Positions 8,066 to 17,686 of a stretch of DNA of 64,000 nt are shown one piece after another. A program made the position numbers and the translations under genes. The stretch's first letter is position 1. Each line of letters opens with the position of its first letter. The notes under the pieces are model-generated. The model did no database searches and was not told where the DNA came from. It was given only the letters and a program-made list of their open reading frames with translations. This DNA comes from Candidatus Eisenbacteria bacterium (GTDB taxonomy: Bacteria > Eisenbacteria > RBG-16-71-46): the NCBI GenBank assembly GCA_020847735.1, contig JADLBL010000006.1, positions 121,303-185,302 on the forward strand. Reading direction: 5' to 3'.

Positions 8066-9796
8066 TCAGCGGCCGGCGGAAAAGTCCAGCATGACGTTCT
8101 CGGAGCCCTGCGGCACGACGAGCCGCCTCGATGCCACCACCTCACCGGTCTCGCGCGAGCGCACCTCGACGAGGTGGGGTCCCACGCGGAGCGGCCGGAC
8201 GGGCGAAGGTGTCACGAGCCTTCGATAAGTTCCATCCACCCAGATTTCGAGTCCATTGCGCGGACCGCTCACGTACACGCCACCTTCGCCGGCCGTCAGA
8301 TCCATCTCGAACGAGAGCGCCGTTTCGTGCGCCTTCGGCTTCCTTCGCTGCTCGCGCGTGCCGTACTCGCCGGCGTCCACGCGGACGGTCCAGGTCTTTC
8401 GAACGACACGGCCCGACCACGAGGTCGCCGACGAGGCCACCTTGTGGTCGTCCAGGTAGATGTCCGAGGGAGGCTCGACCCTGACGTCGAGCGAAATGGA
8501 ATCCACGGCGCTCGCGGCCGTCGCGGCGACCACGGGCGTCGCGAGCGTACTTCCCGGCGGCGGAACCGTCACGCCGGTGGAGCCGGCGGCCGCCGGCGCG
8601 TGCGTGGCGCCGGCCGTCGCCGCCGCGAGCGCGGCCGCGTGCGCCCGCGCGGTGTCCGGCTGCGCCGGCGCCACGACGGCGCTTTCGGCCGCGGCGGGTG
8701 CGGCCGGCGTGGGCATCGCGGGCGCCGCCCCGGGCGCGGCCGAGGCGCTCACCCCGGCGGAGTCCGCGCCGCCGGCGGCCCCGCGCGCTCCGGCTCCGCC
8801 GCCCGACAGGCGCACGACTACGAACCCGAGCGCGACCACCGCCACCACCGCCGCGGCCGCGTACGCCCAGGGACGCCAGCGACGCTGCGCCCGGCGCCGG
8901 GCCATCAGCCGCACCGCGCTCTCGGGATCGGCGACGTAGCGGGGCAGCAGATCCTCGCTGGCCTTCAGGCCGATCTTCTGCCCGATGTCGCTCAGCGCCT
9001 CCTCGACCTCGCGCATGTCGCGCGGGCGCTGCGTCGGCTTCTTGGCCATCATCCGCTGCACGAGCCTGACCAGCTCGCGCGGCGCCTCGGGGCACAGCCG
9101 GTCGAGCGGAACGGGCTCCTCGTTCTTGATCTTCATGCAGACGGTGGCGATCGTGCCTTCGAACGGGATCTTGTTCGCGAGCAGCTGGTAGGCGACGACC
9201 CCGAGCGCGTAGACGTCGAACGCGATGGTCGCCTCGTGACCGTCCACCTGTTCCGGCGACATGTAGGCGTACGTGCCCATCAGCGTGCCGGGCGTGCTGC
9301 GCCCCTCGCCTTCCATGTCGCGCGCGAGGCCGAAGTCGAGCACCTTGACCTGCCCGTCGCTCGTCAGCATGACGTTCCCGGGCTTCACGTCGCGGTGGAT
9401 GATCGAGCGTTCGTGCGCGTGCTGCAGGCCGGCCGCGAAGCGCTGCAGCACGAGCACGGCGATCTCGACCGGCAGCCGGCCGTGCTGCTTGAGCCAGCCG
9501 CTCAGATCCCAGCCTTCGACGTACTCCATCTCGATGAAGTACGCGTCGCCCATCGGGCCGGTCTGGCGAACGCGGACGATGTTCGCGTGGTCCATCCGGG
9601 CGAGTTGCGAGGCCTCGGCGGCGAAACGCTCGACGAAGCTTTCGTGCCGGGCGAGGTGGTCCTTGAGGATCTTGATGACGACGCGCTTCTCGAGCGCCTT
9701 GTGCGTCGCGAGGTAGACGAGCCCCTGTCCGCCTTCGGCGCTGATCAGCTTCTCGAGGACGTACGGACCGAAGTCGCGTGGCTCGACGGCAGCCAT
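8066..9796 (-). CDS. Membrane Ser/Thr kinase with PEGA-like exterior
   Basis: 576 residues. The kinase domain (10-272) is intact: VAIK Lys K42 (VVIKIL), HRDVKPGN with D136, LDFGLAR with D154, and an activation segment with [14 protein letters not shown] basic stretch leads into a membrane helix (about 311-330), followed by an Ala/Pro-rich linker and an extracytoplasmic PEGA-like part containing [11 protein letters not shown] and [14 protein letters not shown]. The final segment ([20 protein letters not shown]) mirrors the end of the downstream pseudokinase. ATG 9796 is 16 bases past the phosphatase stop, indicating co-transcription of phosphatase, kinase and pseudokinase. The ligand sensed outside is unknown; PEGA domains are often associated with surface or polysaccharide contact. 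Confidence 0.92.
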   Translation of the reverse strand: MAAVEPRDFGPYVLEKLISAEGGQGLVYLATHKALEKRVVIKILKDHLARHESFVERFAAEASQLARMDHANIVRVRQTGPMGDAYFIEMEYVEGWDLSGWLKQHGRLPVEIAVLVLQRFAAGLQHAHERSIIHRDVKPGNVMLTSDGQVKVLDFGLARDMEGEGRSTPGTLMGTYAYMSPEQVDGHEATIAFDVYALGVVAYQLLANKIPFEGTIATVCMKIKNEEPVPLDRLCPEAPRELVRLVQRMMAKKPTQRPRDMREVEEALSDIGQKIGLKASEDLLPRYVADPESAVRLMARRRAQRRWRPWAYAAAAVVAVVALGFVVVRLSGGGAGARGAAGGADSAGVSASAAPGAAPAMPTPAAPAAAESAVVAPAQPDTARAHAAALAAATAGATHAPAAAGSTGVTVPPPGSTLATPVVAATAASAVDSISLDVRVEPPSDIYLDDHKVASSATSWSGRVVRKTWTVRVDAGEYGTREQRRKPKAHETALSFEMDLTAGEGGVYVSGPRNGLEIWVDGTYRRLVTPSPVRPLRVGPHLVEVRSRETGEVVASRRLVVPQGSENVMLDFSAGR

Positions 9797-9812
9797 CGTT
9801 TCCGCTCCGCCT

Positions 9813-11519
9813 TCAGCGTCCGGCGCCGAATCGGTACTCGGCGCGCGTCGTCGCTCCCGCCGTGACGGTCACTTCGGCCGGCCCCTGCGCGGGCGCGCTC
9901 TTCGGCCGCACCACGGTGATGCGGTGCGACCCCGGCGAGAGCCCGCGCACCGTGCAGGGCGCCGGCTCGGGGTACTGCGCGCCGTCCACCATCACGCGCG
10001 CGGTCGAGGCGCCCGAGAGCACGATCTCGACGCTGCCGAGCGTTCCCGCGTCGGGGAACTCGGCGACCAGCGAGTAGCTGCCGCCCGGCTCGACGTGGAC
10101 CTGCACGTCCACCGCTCCGCCGCTGATGCCTTCGACGCGCAGGACGTGGTCGCCGGCGGGCATGGTCTTGGAGAGGAAGCCGACGTCGAACGCGTAAGGG
10201 TCGCCGTCCACGAAGAACGTGCTCGGCTGGAACGGCCGCGTCATCAGGCGCACGGTGCCGGTGCCCGCCTTGCCGCTCGCCGCGGCCGCGGGTTTCGGCG
10301 TGGCCGGCGCCGGCTTCGTCGCCGGGGCCGCGGGTCTCGGCGTGGTCGGCGCCGGTGTGGCCGGCGCCGCGCTCGTCGCTGGCGGCGCGACCGAGGAGGA
10401 CGGCGCTCCGGTCACCGGTGGCTCCGACTGCGGCGTCACGGCCGCCGGCGCGCCCTCGGGCGATGTCACGTTCGCGTTCCCGGACACGAGTGGCGAACCC
10501 GCTTCGGGATTCGCCGGCGCCGTCCCGCCGTCGCGAACCGCGGCGGACTGCGGGCCGGCGACGGGCTTCTTCAGTTGCCCGAGCAGCATCGCTCCCACCG
10601 CCACGACCAGCAGCGTCATCACGACCGCCGCGCCGCCGAGCAGGCCCAGGTTCGGCGGCAGCCCGCGCTTCGGTTCGCCTGCGGCCGGCCGCGCCGACGC
10701 CGCCTTCGCGCCCGTGGCCGCCGGGGCGCCGGCCCCGCCCACGCGCACGACGATGGCGGTGATGTTGTCGGGGCCACCGCGCTCGTTGGCGAGATCAATG
10801 AGTCCCTCGCAGGCTTCCGCGGGCGGGTACTCGGTGGCGATCGCGCCGATCTCGTAGTCGGTCACCTGTCCGTGCAGGCCGTCGCTGCACACGACGAGCG
10901 CGTCGCCGGGCTTGAGCTTGTCCACGACGCGCTCGGCGTCCACCTGCACGCTTTCCAGCGCACCGACGCTGCGCGTGACGACGTTGCGGCGGTGGTCGTG
11001 CTTGGCCTCGGCCTCGGTCAGGTGCCCCTTCTCGATCAGCTCGGCGACCAGCGAGTGGTCGCGGGTCAGCTTCTGGACCTTGCCGCCGCGGACCAGGTAG
11101 GCGCGGCTGTCGCCGACATGCCCGACCCAGACCTCGCGCCCGCGCAGCAGCACGGCGGTGCAGGTCGTGCCCATGCCGCGCTGATCCGCGTTGGCCGCCG
11201 CCTGCGTGTGGACCTTGTCGTTGGCGGCCTCGATCGCGCCCCGCAGCGCGCCCGCCGGGTCGTTCGGGTCGGCCGAGCGCACCCCCGCGAGGACGGTCTC
11301 GACCGCGAGCTGGCTCGCCACCTCGCCGGCGCTGGCGCCGCCCATGCCGTCGCACACGACCAGCAGCATGCCGTGCTTCGCGCGCACGGCGCCGTCGTCG
11401 CTCACCCACAGCGCGTGCGAATCCTCGTTGCCCGTCCGCTTGCGTCCGACGTCGGTCGCGCTGGCGATGAGGAGGCCTTCGGCTTCGAGTTGGTTCGTTA
11501 CCGGATGGTCCACGGCCAC
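9813..11519 (-). CDS. PP2C-type Ser/Thr phosphatase with membrane helix and PEGA repeats
   Basis: 568 residues. The PP2C domain (17-262) keeps the metal-binding acids: TGNEDS (D33), CDGMGG (D57), GHVGDSRA (D137), CSDGLHG (D213) and GGPDNIT (D251). It should reverse phosphorylation by the neighbouring kinases. Unusually for PP2C, a membrane helix (about 291-314), a long Ala/Pro/Thr linker and two PEGA-type modules follow (PFQPSTFFVDGDPYAFDV and ASTARVMVDGAQYPEPAP), so phosphatase, kinase and pseudokinase share one architecture. The start is GTG at 11519; an in-frame GTG at 11513 is possible and no strong ribosome site is visible. It is the first gene of the phosphatase-kinase-pseudokinase unit. 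Confidence 0.92.
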   Translation of the reverse strand: MAVDHPVTNQLEAEGLLIASATDVGRKRTGNEDSHALWVSDDGAVRAKHGMLLVVCDGMGGASAGEVASQLAVETVLAGVRSADPNDPAGALRGAIEAANDKVHTQAAANADQRGMGTTCTAVLLRGREVWVGHVGDSRAYLVRGGKVQKLTRDHSLVAELIEKGHLTEAEAKHDHRRNVVTRSVGALESVQVDAERVVDKLKPGDALVVCSDGLHGQVTDYEIGAIATEYPPAEACEGLIDLANERGGPDNITAIVVRVGGAGAPAATGAKAASARPAAGEPKRGLPPNLGLLGGAAVVMTLLVVAVGAMLLGQLKKPVAGPQSAAVRDGGTAPANPEAGSPLVSGNANVTSPEGAPAAVTPQSEPPVTGAPSSSVAPPATSAAPATPAPTTPRPAAPATKPAPATPKPAAAASGKAGTGTVRLMTRPFQPSTFFVDGDPYAFDVGFLSKTMPAGDHVLRVEGISGGAVDVQVHVEPGGSYSLVAEFPDAGTLGSVEIVLSGASTARVMVDGAQYPEPAPCTVRGLSPGSHRITVVRPKSAPAQGPAEVTVTAGATTRAEYRFGAGR

Positions 11520-11621
11520 CGACTTGGGTTCGGGTTCCCGTTCACCCCCGGCTCGGGGGCGGCCAGTTGATCGGACAGGCGAGACAAACTGCCATCGGAC
11601 GCGGTGTTCGCCAAACGAAAT

Positions 11622-12827
<1,206 letters not shown>

Positions 12828-12845
12828 GGGGCGACCGAACCGGAT

Positions 12846-13040
12846 TCAGCCGCGCTTGATCTCGGCGATGTCCTTGAGGTTGGGCGTCGGCACCTGCGTG
12901 CCGGTCCAGGCGCACTGCATGACGACGCCGCAGCGCGGGCACTCCATTTTCGTGCTGGTGCCTTCCTCGGCCGTCGCCATCCAGCGCTCCAGCTTGGTCT
13001 GGCAGCCCGGCGTGTAGCACAGGTAGATGCACAGCGGCAT
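12846..13040 (-). CDS. Small Cys-rich (zinc-ribbon-like) protein
   Basis: 64 residues with five N- and mid-region cysteines (C4, C8, C13 and a CPRC pair at 34-37) plus one more Cys, consistent with a metal-binding knuckle, though the spacing matches no family I can name. The evidence that it is real is a textbook ribosome site (AGAGGAG seven bases before ATG 13040, overlapping the stop of the upstream gene) and tight packing between the DipZ-like and mutY genes in the same direction. The C-terminal half (VPTPNLKDIAEIKRG) is compositionally normal. No function is assigned. Confidence 0.7.
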   Translation of the reverse strand: MPLCIYLCYTPGCQTKLERWMATAEEGTSTKMECPRCGVVMQCAWTGTQVPTPNLKDIAEIKRG

Positions 13041-13051
13041 CGCTTGCTCCT

Positions 13052-14134
13052 CTAGCGGGGCGCGTCTCCCCGGTCCCCGTCCTCGAAAACCAGCGCGTGC
13101 AGCGTGACGCCGGACTCGTCCGGCGAGAGCTTGAGGACCCGTTCGCCCCGTCCTCGTTCGATCCAGTAGAGCCCGGGCGCGGCGACCTCCAGGAAGGCCG
13201 CGCCCTGCGAGTCCGTGACGACGTCCTCACCGCGCAACTCCGCGGCCGGCCAGTGATCGTCGAGCAGGATCCACAGCCGTCCGTGCGCACCGGCGGGCGG
13301 ACTCACGACCACGCCGACGCGCGCCGCACTATAGCGAATGGCCGCGAAGTTCGCCGCCCCGCCACGCGTCGCCTCGAGTCCGTCGGTGCGCAGCCGCCAC
13401 CCTCCGACCGGATACGGCACCCAGCGCCGGCCCTGCTCCTGGTAACGGAACTCGGCGGTGAAGACGCCCTCGTACCCCGCCGGAAGTCCCTTGAGCGGGC
13501 CCCCGGCGTTCTCGCCCGCGCCGAGTCGGACGATCCGGACGGCGGGCAGAGGAGGCGGTGACAGCGCCGGCGGCGCCCCCGCTCCGTGCGTGCGCACGGC
13601 CCAGGCGTGCAAGGCGGCGTCCGCCTTCGCGAGATCGTCCACCTCGTCCACGATCACCCGGCCGCTTTCGTCGGCGACGACGACGTGCGGCCCGTCCGTC
13701 GCTCCGCCGAAGCGCGCCGCGAGGACGCCCGCGGGGTCGCTCGCGACGGGGAACGAGATCCCCTCCCGCCGCACCATCGCGCCCACGAACGAGGTGTCGG
13801 CGGCGTACGCGTACTCGGGAACGTGAATGGCGAGCACCCGGACTCCGAGCGGCCGGTAGGCCGCGTTCCAGGCTTCGAGCGTCGCGAGCGCCGTGGAGGC
13901 GCGCGGATCGGCGCTGCTCAAGAGGAGCGCGACGACGGGATGGCCGCGCAATGAATCCGGGGCGAAGGGCCCGCCGTTCCACCAGGCGAGCGGCGCATCG
14001 AGCGACGGAAACCCCGACGCCGCGGGCACGGCGGGCCGCAGCCCGGGCAGGAACCGCGGCGCGAGCCGCAGGGTGAGCAGCACGAGCGCGAGCACGAAGA
14101 CGACGGCGACGAGCGGGATGAAGAGGCGGCGCAT
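13052..14134 (-). CDS. DipZ-like redoxin protein lacking the CxxC
   Basis: 360 residues. An N-terminal membrane/signal helix (5-25) precedes a thioredoxin-like fold (about 45-180) and a beta-rich C-terminal domain (about 210-355) like the one ending DipZ/TlpA-type proteins. Blocks such as GVRVLAIHVPEYAYAAD, followed by GISFPVASDP, match the DipZ redoxin pattern, but the segment where WCxxC should be reads LLLSSADPRAS, so the redox-active cysteines are gone. It faces the periplasm and cannot do disulfide exchange by the usual route; a binding or structural role is more likely. ATG 14134; a TATACT hexamer at 14144-14149 may be its -10. The next gene starts 11 bases after its stop. Confidence 0.75.
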   Translation of the reverse strand: MRRLFIPLVAVVFVLALVLLTLRLAPRFLPGLRPAVPAASGFPSLDAPLAWWNGGPFAPDSLRGHPVVALLLSSADPRASTALATLEAWNAAYRPLGVRVLAIHVPEYAYAADTSFVGAMVRREGISFPVASDPAGVLAARFGGATDGPHVVVADESGRVIVDEVDDLAKADAALHAWAVRTHGAGAPPALSPPPLPAVRIVRLGAGENAGGPLKGLPAGYEGVFTAEFRYQEQGRRWVPYPVGGWRLRTDGLEATRGGAANFAAIRYSAARVGVVVSPPAGAHGRLWILLDDHWPAAELRGEDVVTDSQGAAFLEVAAPGLYWIERGRGERVLKLSPDESGVTLHALVFEDGDRGDAPR

Positions 14135-14297
14135 GGCGCCGGCAGTATACGGGCGGCGGCCCCGGGCACCCCGGGCGGAGCGTCACCGTGCGAAGGACGC
14201 GAGCCGCCGTCCCTCGGGCCCGATGGCGCCGGCGCCGGACGCGAAGCCTCCCCACGGAACCGCCCCGACAGCGGCGTCGCGTGCCCGCGAGCGGAGC

Positions 14298-14822
14298 CTA
14301 CAGACCCAGTTCCACCCGCACGCGCTGGTAGACCTCGAGCGTCCCCGCATCGAAGCAGGCGCACGTCACCTGCTTCAGGTGCGCCGCCCAGCCGAGCGCG
14401 CTCGCGATCTCGCGCAGGGCGATGCGCGTCGCACGCTCGAGCGGGAAGCCGTAGATGCCGGTGCTGATGGCCGGGAAGGCGACGGTCGCGAGCCGGCTGC
14501 TGTCGGCCAGCGAGAGGGCCGCGCGATAGCAGGTGGCGAGCAGCCGGTCCTCGTCGTGACTGCCGCCCTTCCACACGGGACCGACCGCGTGAATCACGAC
14601 GCGGGCCTTGAGCCCGAAGCCCGGCGTCGCGCGCGCGTCGCCGGTCGGACACGGCCCCGCGTCCTGGCAGGCTTCGGCCAGCTCGGGCCCCGCGGCGCGA
14701 TGAATCGCGCCGCACACGCCACCGCCCGGCATGAGCGCGATGTTGGCGGCGTTGACGATCGCGTCCACGTCGAGCGTGGTGATGTCGGCCTGAACGAGCA
14801 CGAGCCGGTCGCCGAGCGACAT
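14298..14822 (-). CDS. Macro-domain ADP-ribose deacylase
   Basis: 174 residues, a stand-alone macro domain of the YmdB / O-acetyl-ADP-ribose deacetylase type. Signatures are DAIVNAANIALMPGGGVCGAI, where the Asn/Gly loop contacts ADP-ribose, and FPAISTGIYGFP for the distal phosphate. This class hydrolyses O-acyl-ADP-ribose or removes ADP-ribose from acidic residues or nucleic acid; which applies here cannot be told from sequence. ATG 14822 is preceded by GAGGAGG at good spacing, and longer in-frame starts are rejected because they read through the gap. The gene is divergent from moaA, with 252 bases between them. Confidence 0.92.
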   Translation of the reverse strand: MSLGDRLVLVQADITTLDVDAIVNAANIALMPGGGVCGAIHRAAGPELAEACQDAGPCPTGDARATPGFGLKARVVIHAVGPVWKGGSHDEDRLLATCYRAALSLADSSRLATVAFPAISTGIYGFPLERATRIALREIASALGWAAHLKQVTCACFDAGTLEVYQRVRVELGL

Positions 14823-15038
14823 GGCTCCCTCCTCGGGGTGTGCGCGACACTTTCTTCTCCGGCCGTTCCCGAAGGCGGCGCGTCCGGACGCTACCCCAGC
14901 CCGGGCGCATGGCTCCAGCGGCAACCGCCCGGGCCGCCTGCCGGTTCGCGGCCGACGTCGCGCGCCGGCCGCATTCCCGAGGCGGCGGCGCCCGCGGGCG
15001 CGCGCAGGGCCGTCCTGCCGAACCCGCATGGCGCTTCA

Positions 15039-15067
15039 TTGCCCGGGCCACGGCCCGCGCGTACCCT
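15039..15067 (+). promoter_or_regulatory. Candidate leaderless promoter of moaA
   Basis: TTGCCC (15039-15044), a 17-base spacer and TACCCT (15062-15067) end exactly 7 bases before the GTG start at 15075, with no ribosome site between. Transcription would begin at or next to the start codon. Confidence 0.5.
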
Positions 15068-15074
15068 TGCCGCC

Positions 15075-16088
15075 GTGCCACCGATCCAGCCCGCTTCTCG
15101 CGCACCGCTCGTGGACACGCACGGCCGCACCGTGCGGGATCTGCGCATCTCGGTCACCGACCGCTGCAACCTGCGGTGCGTCTACTGCATGCCCGCCGAA
15201 GGCATGCCGTGGCTGCCGCGCGCGGAAATGCTCACCTACGAGGAACTGGCGCGGCTCGCGCGCGTGTGCGTCGAGTGCGGGGTGACGGGCATCCGCCTGA
15301 CCGGCGGCGAGCCGACCGTTCGCGCGGACCTGCCCGTGCTCGTGCGCATGCTGGGCGAAATCCTCCCGGGCCTCGACCTGAGCCTGACGACGAACGCGCT
15401 CAAGCTGCCGAAGCTGGCGGGAGAGCTGCGGGCGGCCGGATTGCGGCGCGTCAACATCAGCCTCGACACGCTCTCGCGCGAGCGCTTCCACCGGCTCGCG
15501 CGCCGCGACCGGTTCGAGGAGACGCTCGCCGGACTCGAAGCCGCCCGGCGCGCGGGGTTCTCGCCCATCAAGATCAACTCGGTGCTGATGCGCGGCCACA
15601 ACGAGGACGAGGCGGTGCCGCTCGCCCGCTGGGCGCGCGAGCGGGGCTTCGAGCTGCGCTTCATCGAGTGGATGCCGCTCGACTTCGGACGCACGTGGGA
15701 CCGCTCGCGGCTCGTCACGGCCGACGAGATCCTCGCGCAGGTCGCGGCCGAGTTTCCGCTGGAGCCCGAGCCGGGCGCCGACCCCTCCGCGCCGGCCACG
15801 ATGTACCGCTACCGCGATGGCGGCGGCCGCGTCGGCGTCATCGCTTCGGTGACGCGCCCGTTCTGCGGCCGCTGCGACCGCATCCGCCTGACCGCCGACG
15901 GGCAGATCCGCACCTGCCTGTTCGCCCACGACGAGTACGACCTGCGCGGCCTGCTGCGCTCCGCGGCGGACGACGACGCGCTCGAGCGGCGCCTGCGCGA
16001 AGCCGTGCTGCGCAAGCAACCGGGCCATCTCATCAGCCGGCCCGGCTTCGTCCAGCCCGCGCGCGGCATGAGCGCCATCGGCGGCTGA
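15075..16088 (+). CDS. moaA: GTP 3',8-cyclase (molybdenum cofactor biosynthesis)
   Basis: 337 residues. Radical-SAM enzyme that opens molybdopterin synthesis by rearranging GTP. The N-terminal cluster CNLRCVYC (C31, C35, C38) binds the SAM iron-sulfur cluster; the C-terminal FCGRCDR plus the Cys in QIRTCLF hold the second, GTP-side cluster. The protein ends in Gly-Gly, as active MoaA does. GTG 15075 fits both family length and the promoter; a second GTG at 15111 would start within the conserved VDTHGRTVRDLRIS block. No other moa/moe gene is in the window. It is divergent from the macro-domain gene and convergent with the MarR gene. Confidence 0.95.
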   Translation: MPPIQPASRAPLVDTHGRTVRDLRISVTDRCNLRCVYCMPAEGMPWLPRAEMLTYEELARLARVCVECGVTGIRLTGGEPTVRADLPVLVRMLGEILPGLDLSLTTNALKLPKLAGELRAAGLRRVNISLDTLSRERFHRLARRDRFEETLAGLEAARRAGFSPIKINSVLMRGHNEDEAVPLARWARERGFELRFIEWMPLDFGRTWDRSRLVTADEILAQVAAEFPLEPEPGADPSAPATMYRYRDGGGRVGVIASVTRPFCGRCDRIRLTADGQIRTCLFAHDEYDLRGLLRSAADDDALERRLREAVLRKQPGHLISRPGFVQPARGMSAIGG

Positions 16089-16131
16089 CACGGCCGGCCG
16101 CGCCCGGCCGCGAGGCGTTCCCGGGGCGGCT

Positions 16132-16611
16132 TCAGGAGTCCCGGGCGACTTCCTCGCCGTAGATCTTTTCGCACAGGCGCGACAGTTCCAGCGCCTCGTC
16201 CTCGGTCAGCCGGCCCGCGAAGGCCTGCTCCACCGCCCGCACCCTGGGCTGCGTGAGCGCCAACAGCTGCCGCCCGCGCGGCGTGATGCGCGCCACCGAG
16301 TGGCGTCCGTCGCGCTCGGACCGCCCGCGCTGGACCAGCCCGCGTCGGACGAGCCGGTCAATCAGCCGGGTGAGATCGGAGGCGCGGTCCAGCATGCGGC
16401 GCGCCACCTCGGCGCGGCAGTAGCCCTCGGGATGGGCGCCGTTGAGGATCCGCAGCACGTTGTACTGCGTCATGGTCAGATCGGCGTCTTCGAACACGCC
16501 GTCGTACAGGCCGCGCACGAAGGACGCCGTCACCCAGAGGTTGAGGATCGCCTCCTGGACCGGCCCGTCGAACTTCTCGGACAGGAGCCGCTTATGGAGA
16601 GTCCGTCCCAT
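16132..16611 (-). CDS. MarR-family transcriptional regulator
   Basis: 159 residues, the normal MarR length. The winged helix-turn-helix sits at about 45-110: LTMTQYNVLRIL, RAEVARRMLDRASDLTRLIDRL and a wing with RSERDGRHSVARITPRG. Such dimers usually repress neighbouring genes and are released by phenolic or oxidant signals; the target is not evident. A promoter-like pair lies directly upstream (16620-16648) with only 8 bases to the ATG, so the mRNA may lack a leader. MurB is upstream in the same direction, with a 33-base gap that contains this promoter. Confidence 0.92.
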   Translation of the reverse strand: MGRTLHKRLLSEKFDGPVQEAILNLWVTASFVRGLYDGVFEDADLTMTQYNVLRILNGAHPEGYCRAEVARRMLDRASDLTRLIDRLVRRGLVQRGRSERDGRHSVARITPRGRQLLALTQPRVRAVEQAFAGRLTEDEALELSRLCEKIYGEEVARDS

Positions 16612-16619
16612 CGGCGGCC

Positions 16620-16648
16620 AAGCTATCCCGCCCGCGGCGTCCGCTCAA
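16620..16648 (-). promoter_or_regulatory. Candidate leaderless promoter of the MarR gene
   Basis: On the minus strand TTGAGC (16648-16643), a 17-base spacer and TAGCTT (16625-16620) stop 8 bases before ATG 16611. The -35 overlaps the stop codon of murB. Confidence 0.5.
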
Positions 16649-17622
16649 CCGGCGGCCGGCTTCTCGCCGAGGAACATGACCTCCTCCTCGAGCTCGACGC
16701 CGAAGCGTTCCCGGACGAGCGACTTGAGCCGCTCGGCCAGCGTCAGCACGTCGCGCGCGGTGGCGCGGCCGGCGTTGACCAGGATGTTGGCGTGCTTCGC
16801 GAACACCATCGCGTCGCCCACCCTCATGCCGCGGGCGTCGCAGGCGTCGAGCAGCGCGCCCGCGGCCACGCGGTGCGTTCCCGGCGAATGCGGCAGACCG
16901 GGAACCTGAAAGCCCGGCGGCAGGTTCTTGAAGTACGAGCCGGCCGTCGGCTCCTCGCGCCACTGCGGGTGCTTGACGCGGCGGATCTCGAGCTTCTCGT
17001 CCATCTCGCGCTGGATCTGCGCGGGGTCACCCGCCTCGAGCTTGAGCAGGCACGACAGCAGCACGCGCGGTTCGCGCTTCAGCCGCGAGTCGCGATAGGC
17101 GAACTCGAACCACGCCGCCGGCAGCGTCTCGAGCCGGGAGCCGTCGAGGCTCGCGACCGAACACTCGACGACGCGCGAGCCGATGTCCTGCCCGTAGCAG
17201 CCCGCGTTGCCGAACACGGCCCCGCCCACCGAGCCCGGAATGCCGGCGGCGTAGGCGAGCCCGGCGAGCCCGCGGCGCTGGCAGCGGCGAAGGAACTCCA
17301 GGTAGTCGGCGCCGCACCCCACGAGCGCCGCCGTTCCGTCGAACTGGACGTCCTCGCAGGCGTTGCGCACGACCAGCCCGCGGAATCCCTCGTCGGAAAC
17401 GAGCAGGTTGCTGCCGCCGCCGAGCAGGAAGACCGGCAGCTCGAGCGCGTGCGCGGCCGACAGCGCGGCGACCAGCGACTCGGGAGTGCGGGCGGCGACG
17501 AACCAGTCGGCCGGCCCGCCGATGCGGAACGTGGTGTGGTGCCGGAGCGGCTCGTCGGTGAGGAGGGCGTCGCCGACCGCCTCGCGAAGGCGGGACTCGA
17601 CGGAAGCGCGTGCGAGTGTCAT
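16645..17622 (-). CDS. murB: UDP-N-acetylenolpyruvoylglucosamine reductase
   Basis: 325 residues. FAD/NADPH enzyme that completes UDP-MurNAc for peptidoglycan. Seen: HHTTFRIGGPADWF, the FAD-binding block LPVFLLGGGSNLLVSDEG, AGIPGSVGGAVFGNAGCYG, the RRVKHP stretch and EPTAGSYFKN with the catalytic Ser, and the C-terminal KHANILVN with the active-site Glu region after it. ATG 17622 was chosen over an upstream in-frame start because a promoter-like pair ends 7 bases before it. It stands alone rather than in a mur/fts cluster. Confidence 0.96.
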   Translation of the reverse strand: MTLARASVESRLREAVGDALLTDEPLRHHTTFRIGGPADWFVAARTPESLVAALSAAHALELPVFLLGGGSNLLVSDEGFRGLVVRNACEDVQFDGTAALVGCGADYLEFLRRCQRRGLAGLAYAAGIPGSVGGAVFGNAGCYGQDIGSRVVECSVASLDGSRLETLPAAWFEFAYRDSRLKREPRVLLSCLLKLEAGDPAQIQREMDEKLEIRRVKHPQWREEPTAGSYFKNLPPGFQVPGLPHSPGTHRVAAGALLDACDARGMRVGDAMVFAKHANILVNAGRATARDVLTLAERLKSLVRERFGVELEEEVMFLGEKPAAG

Positions 17623-17629
17623 CGGCGCC

Positions 17630-17658
17630 AATGTGCCCGCGGCTCCCCCGCGGGTCAA
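17630..17658 (-). promoter_or_regulatory. Candidate leaderless promoter of murB
   Basis: Minus-strand TTGACC (17658-17653), a 17-base spacer and CACATT (17635-17630), then exactly 7 bases to ATG 17622. This is the best -35 in the window and there is no room for a ribosome site. Confidence 0.5.
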
Positions 17659-17686
17659 ACCGCCGGCGACCCGCTTCGCCTGCGCG

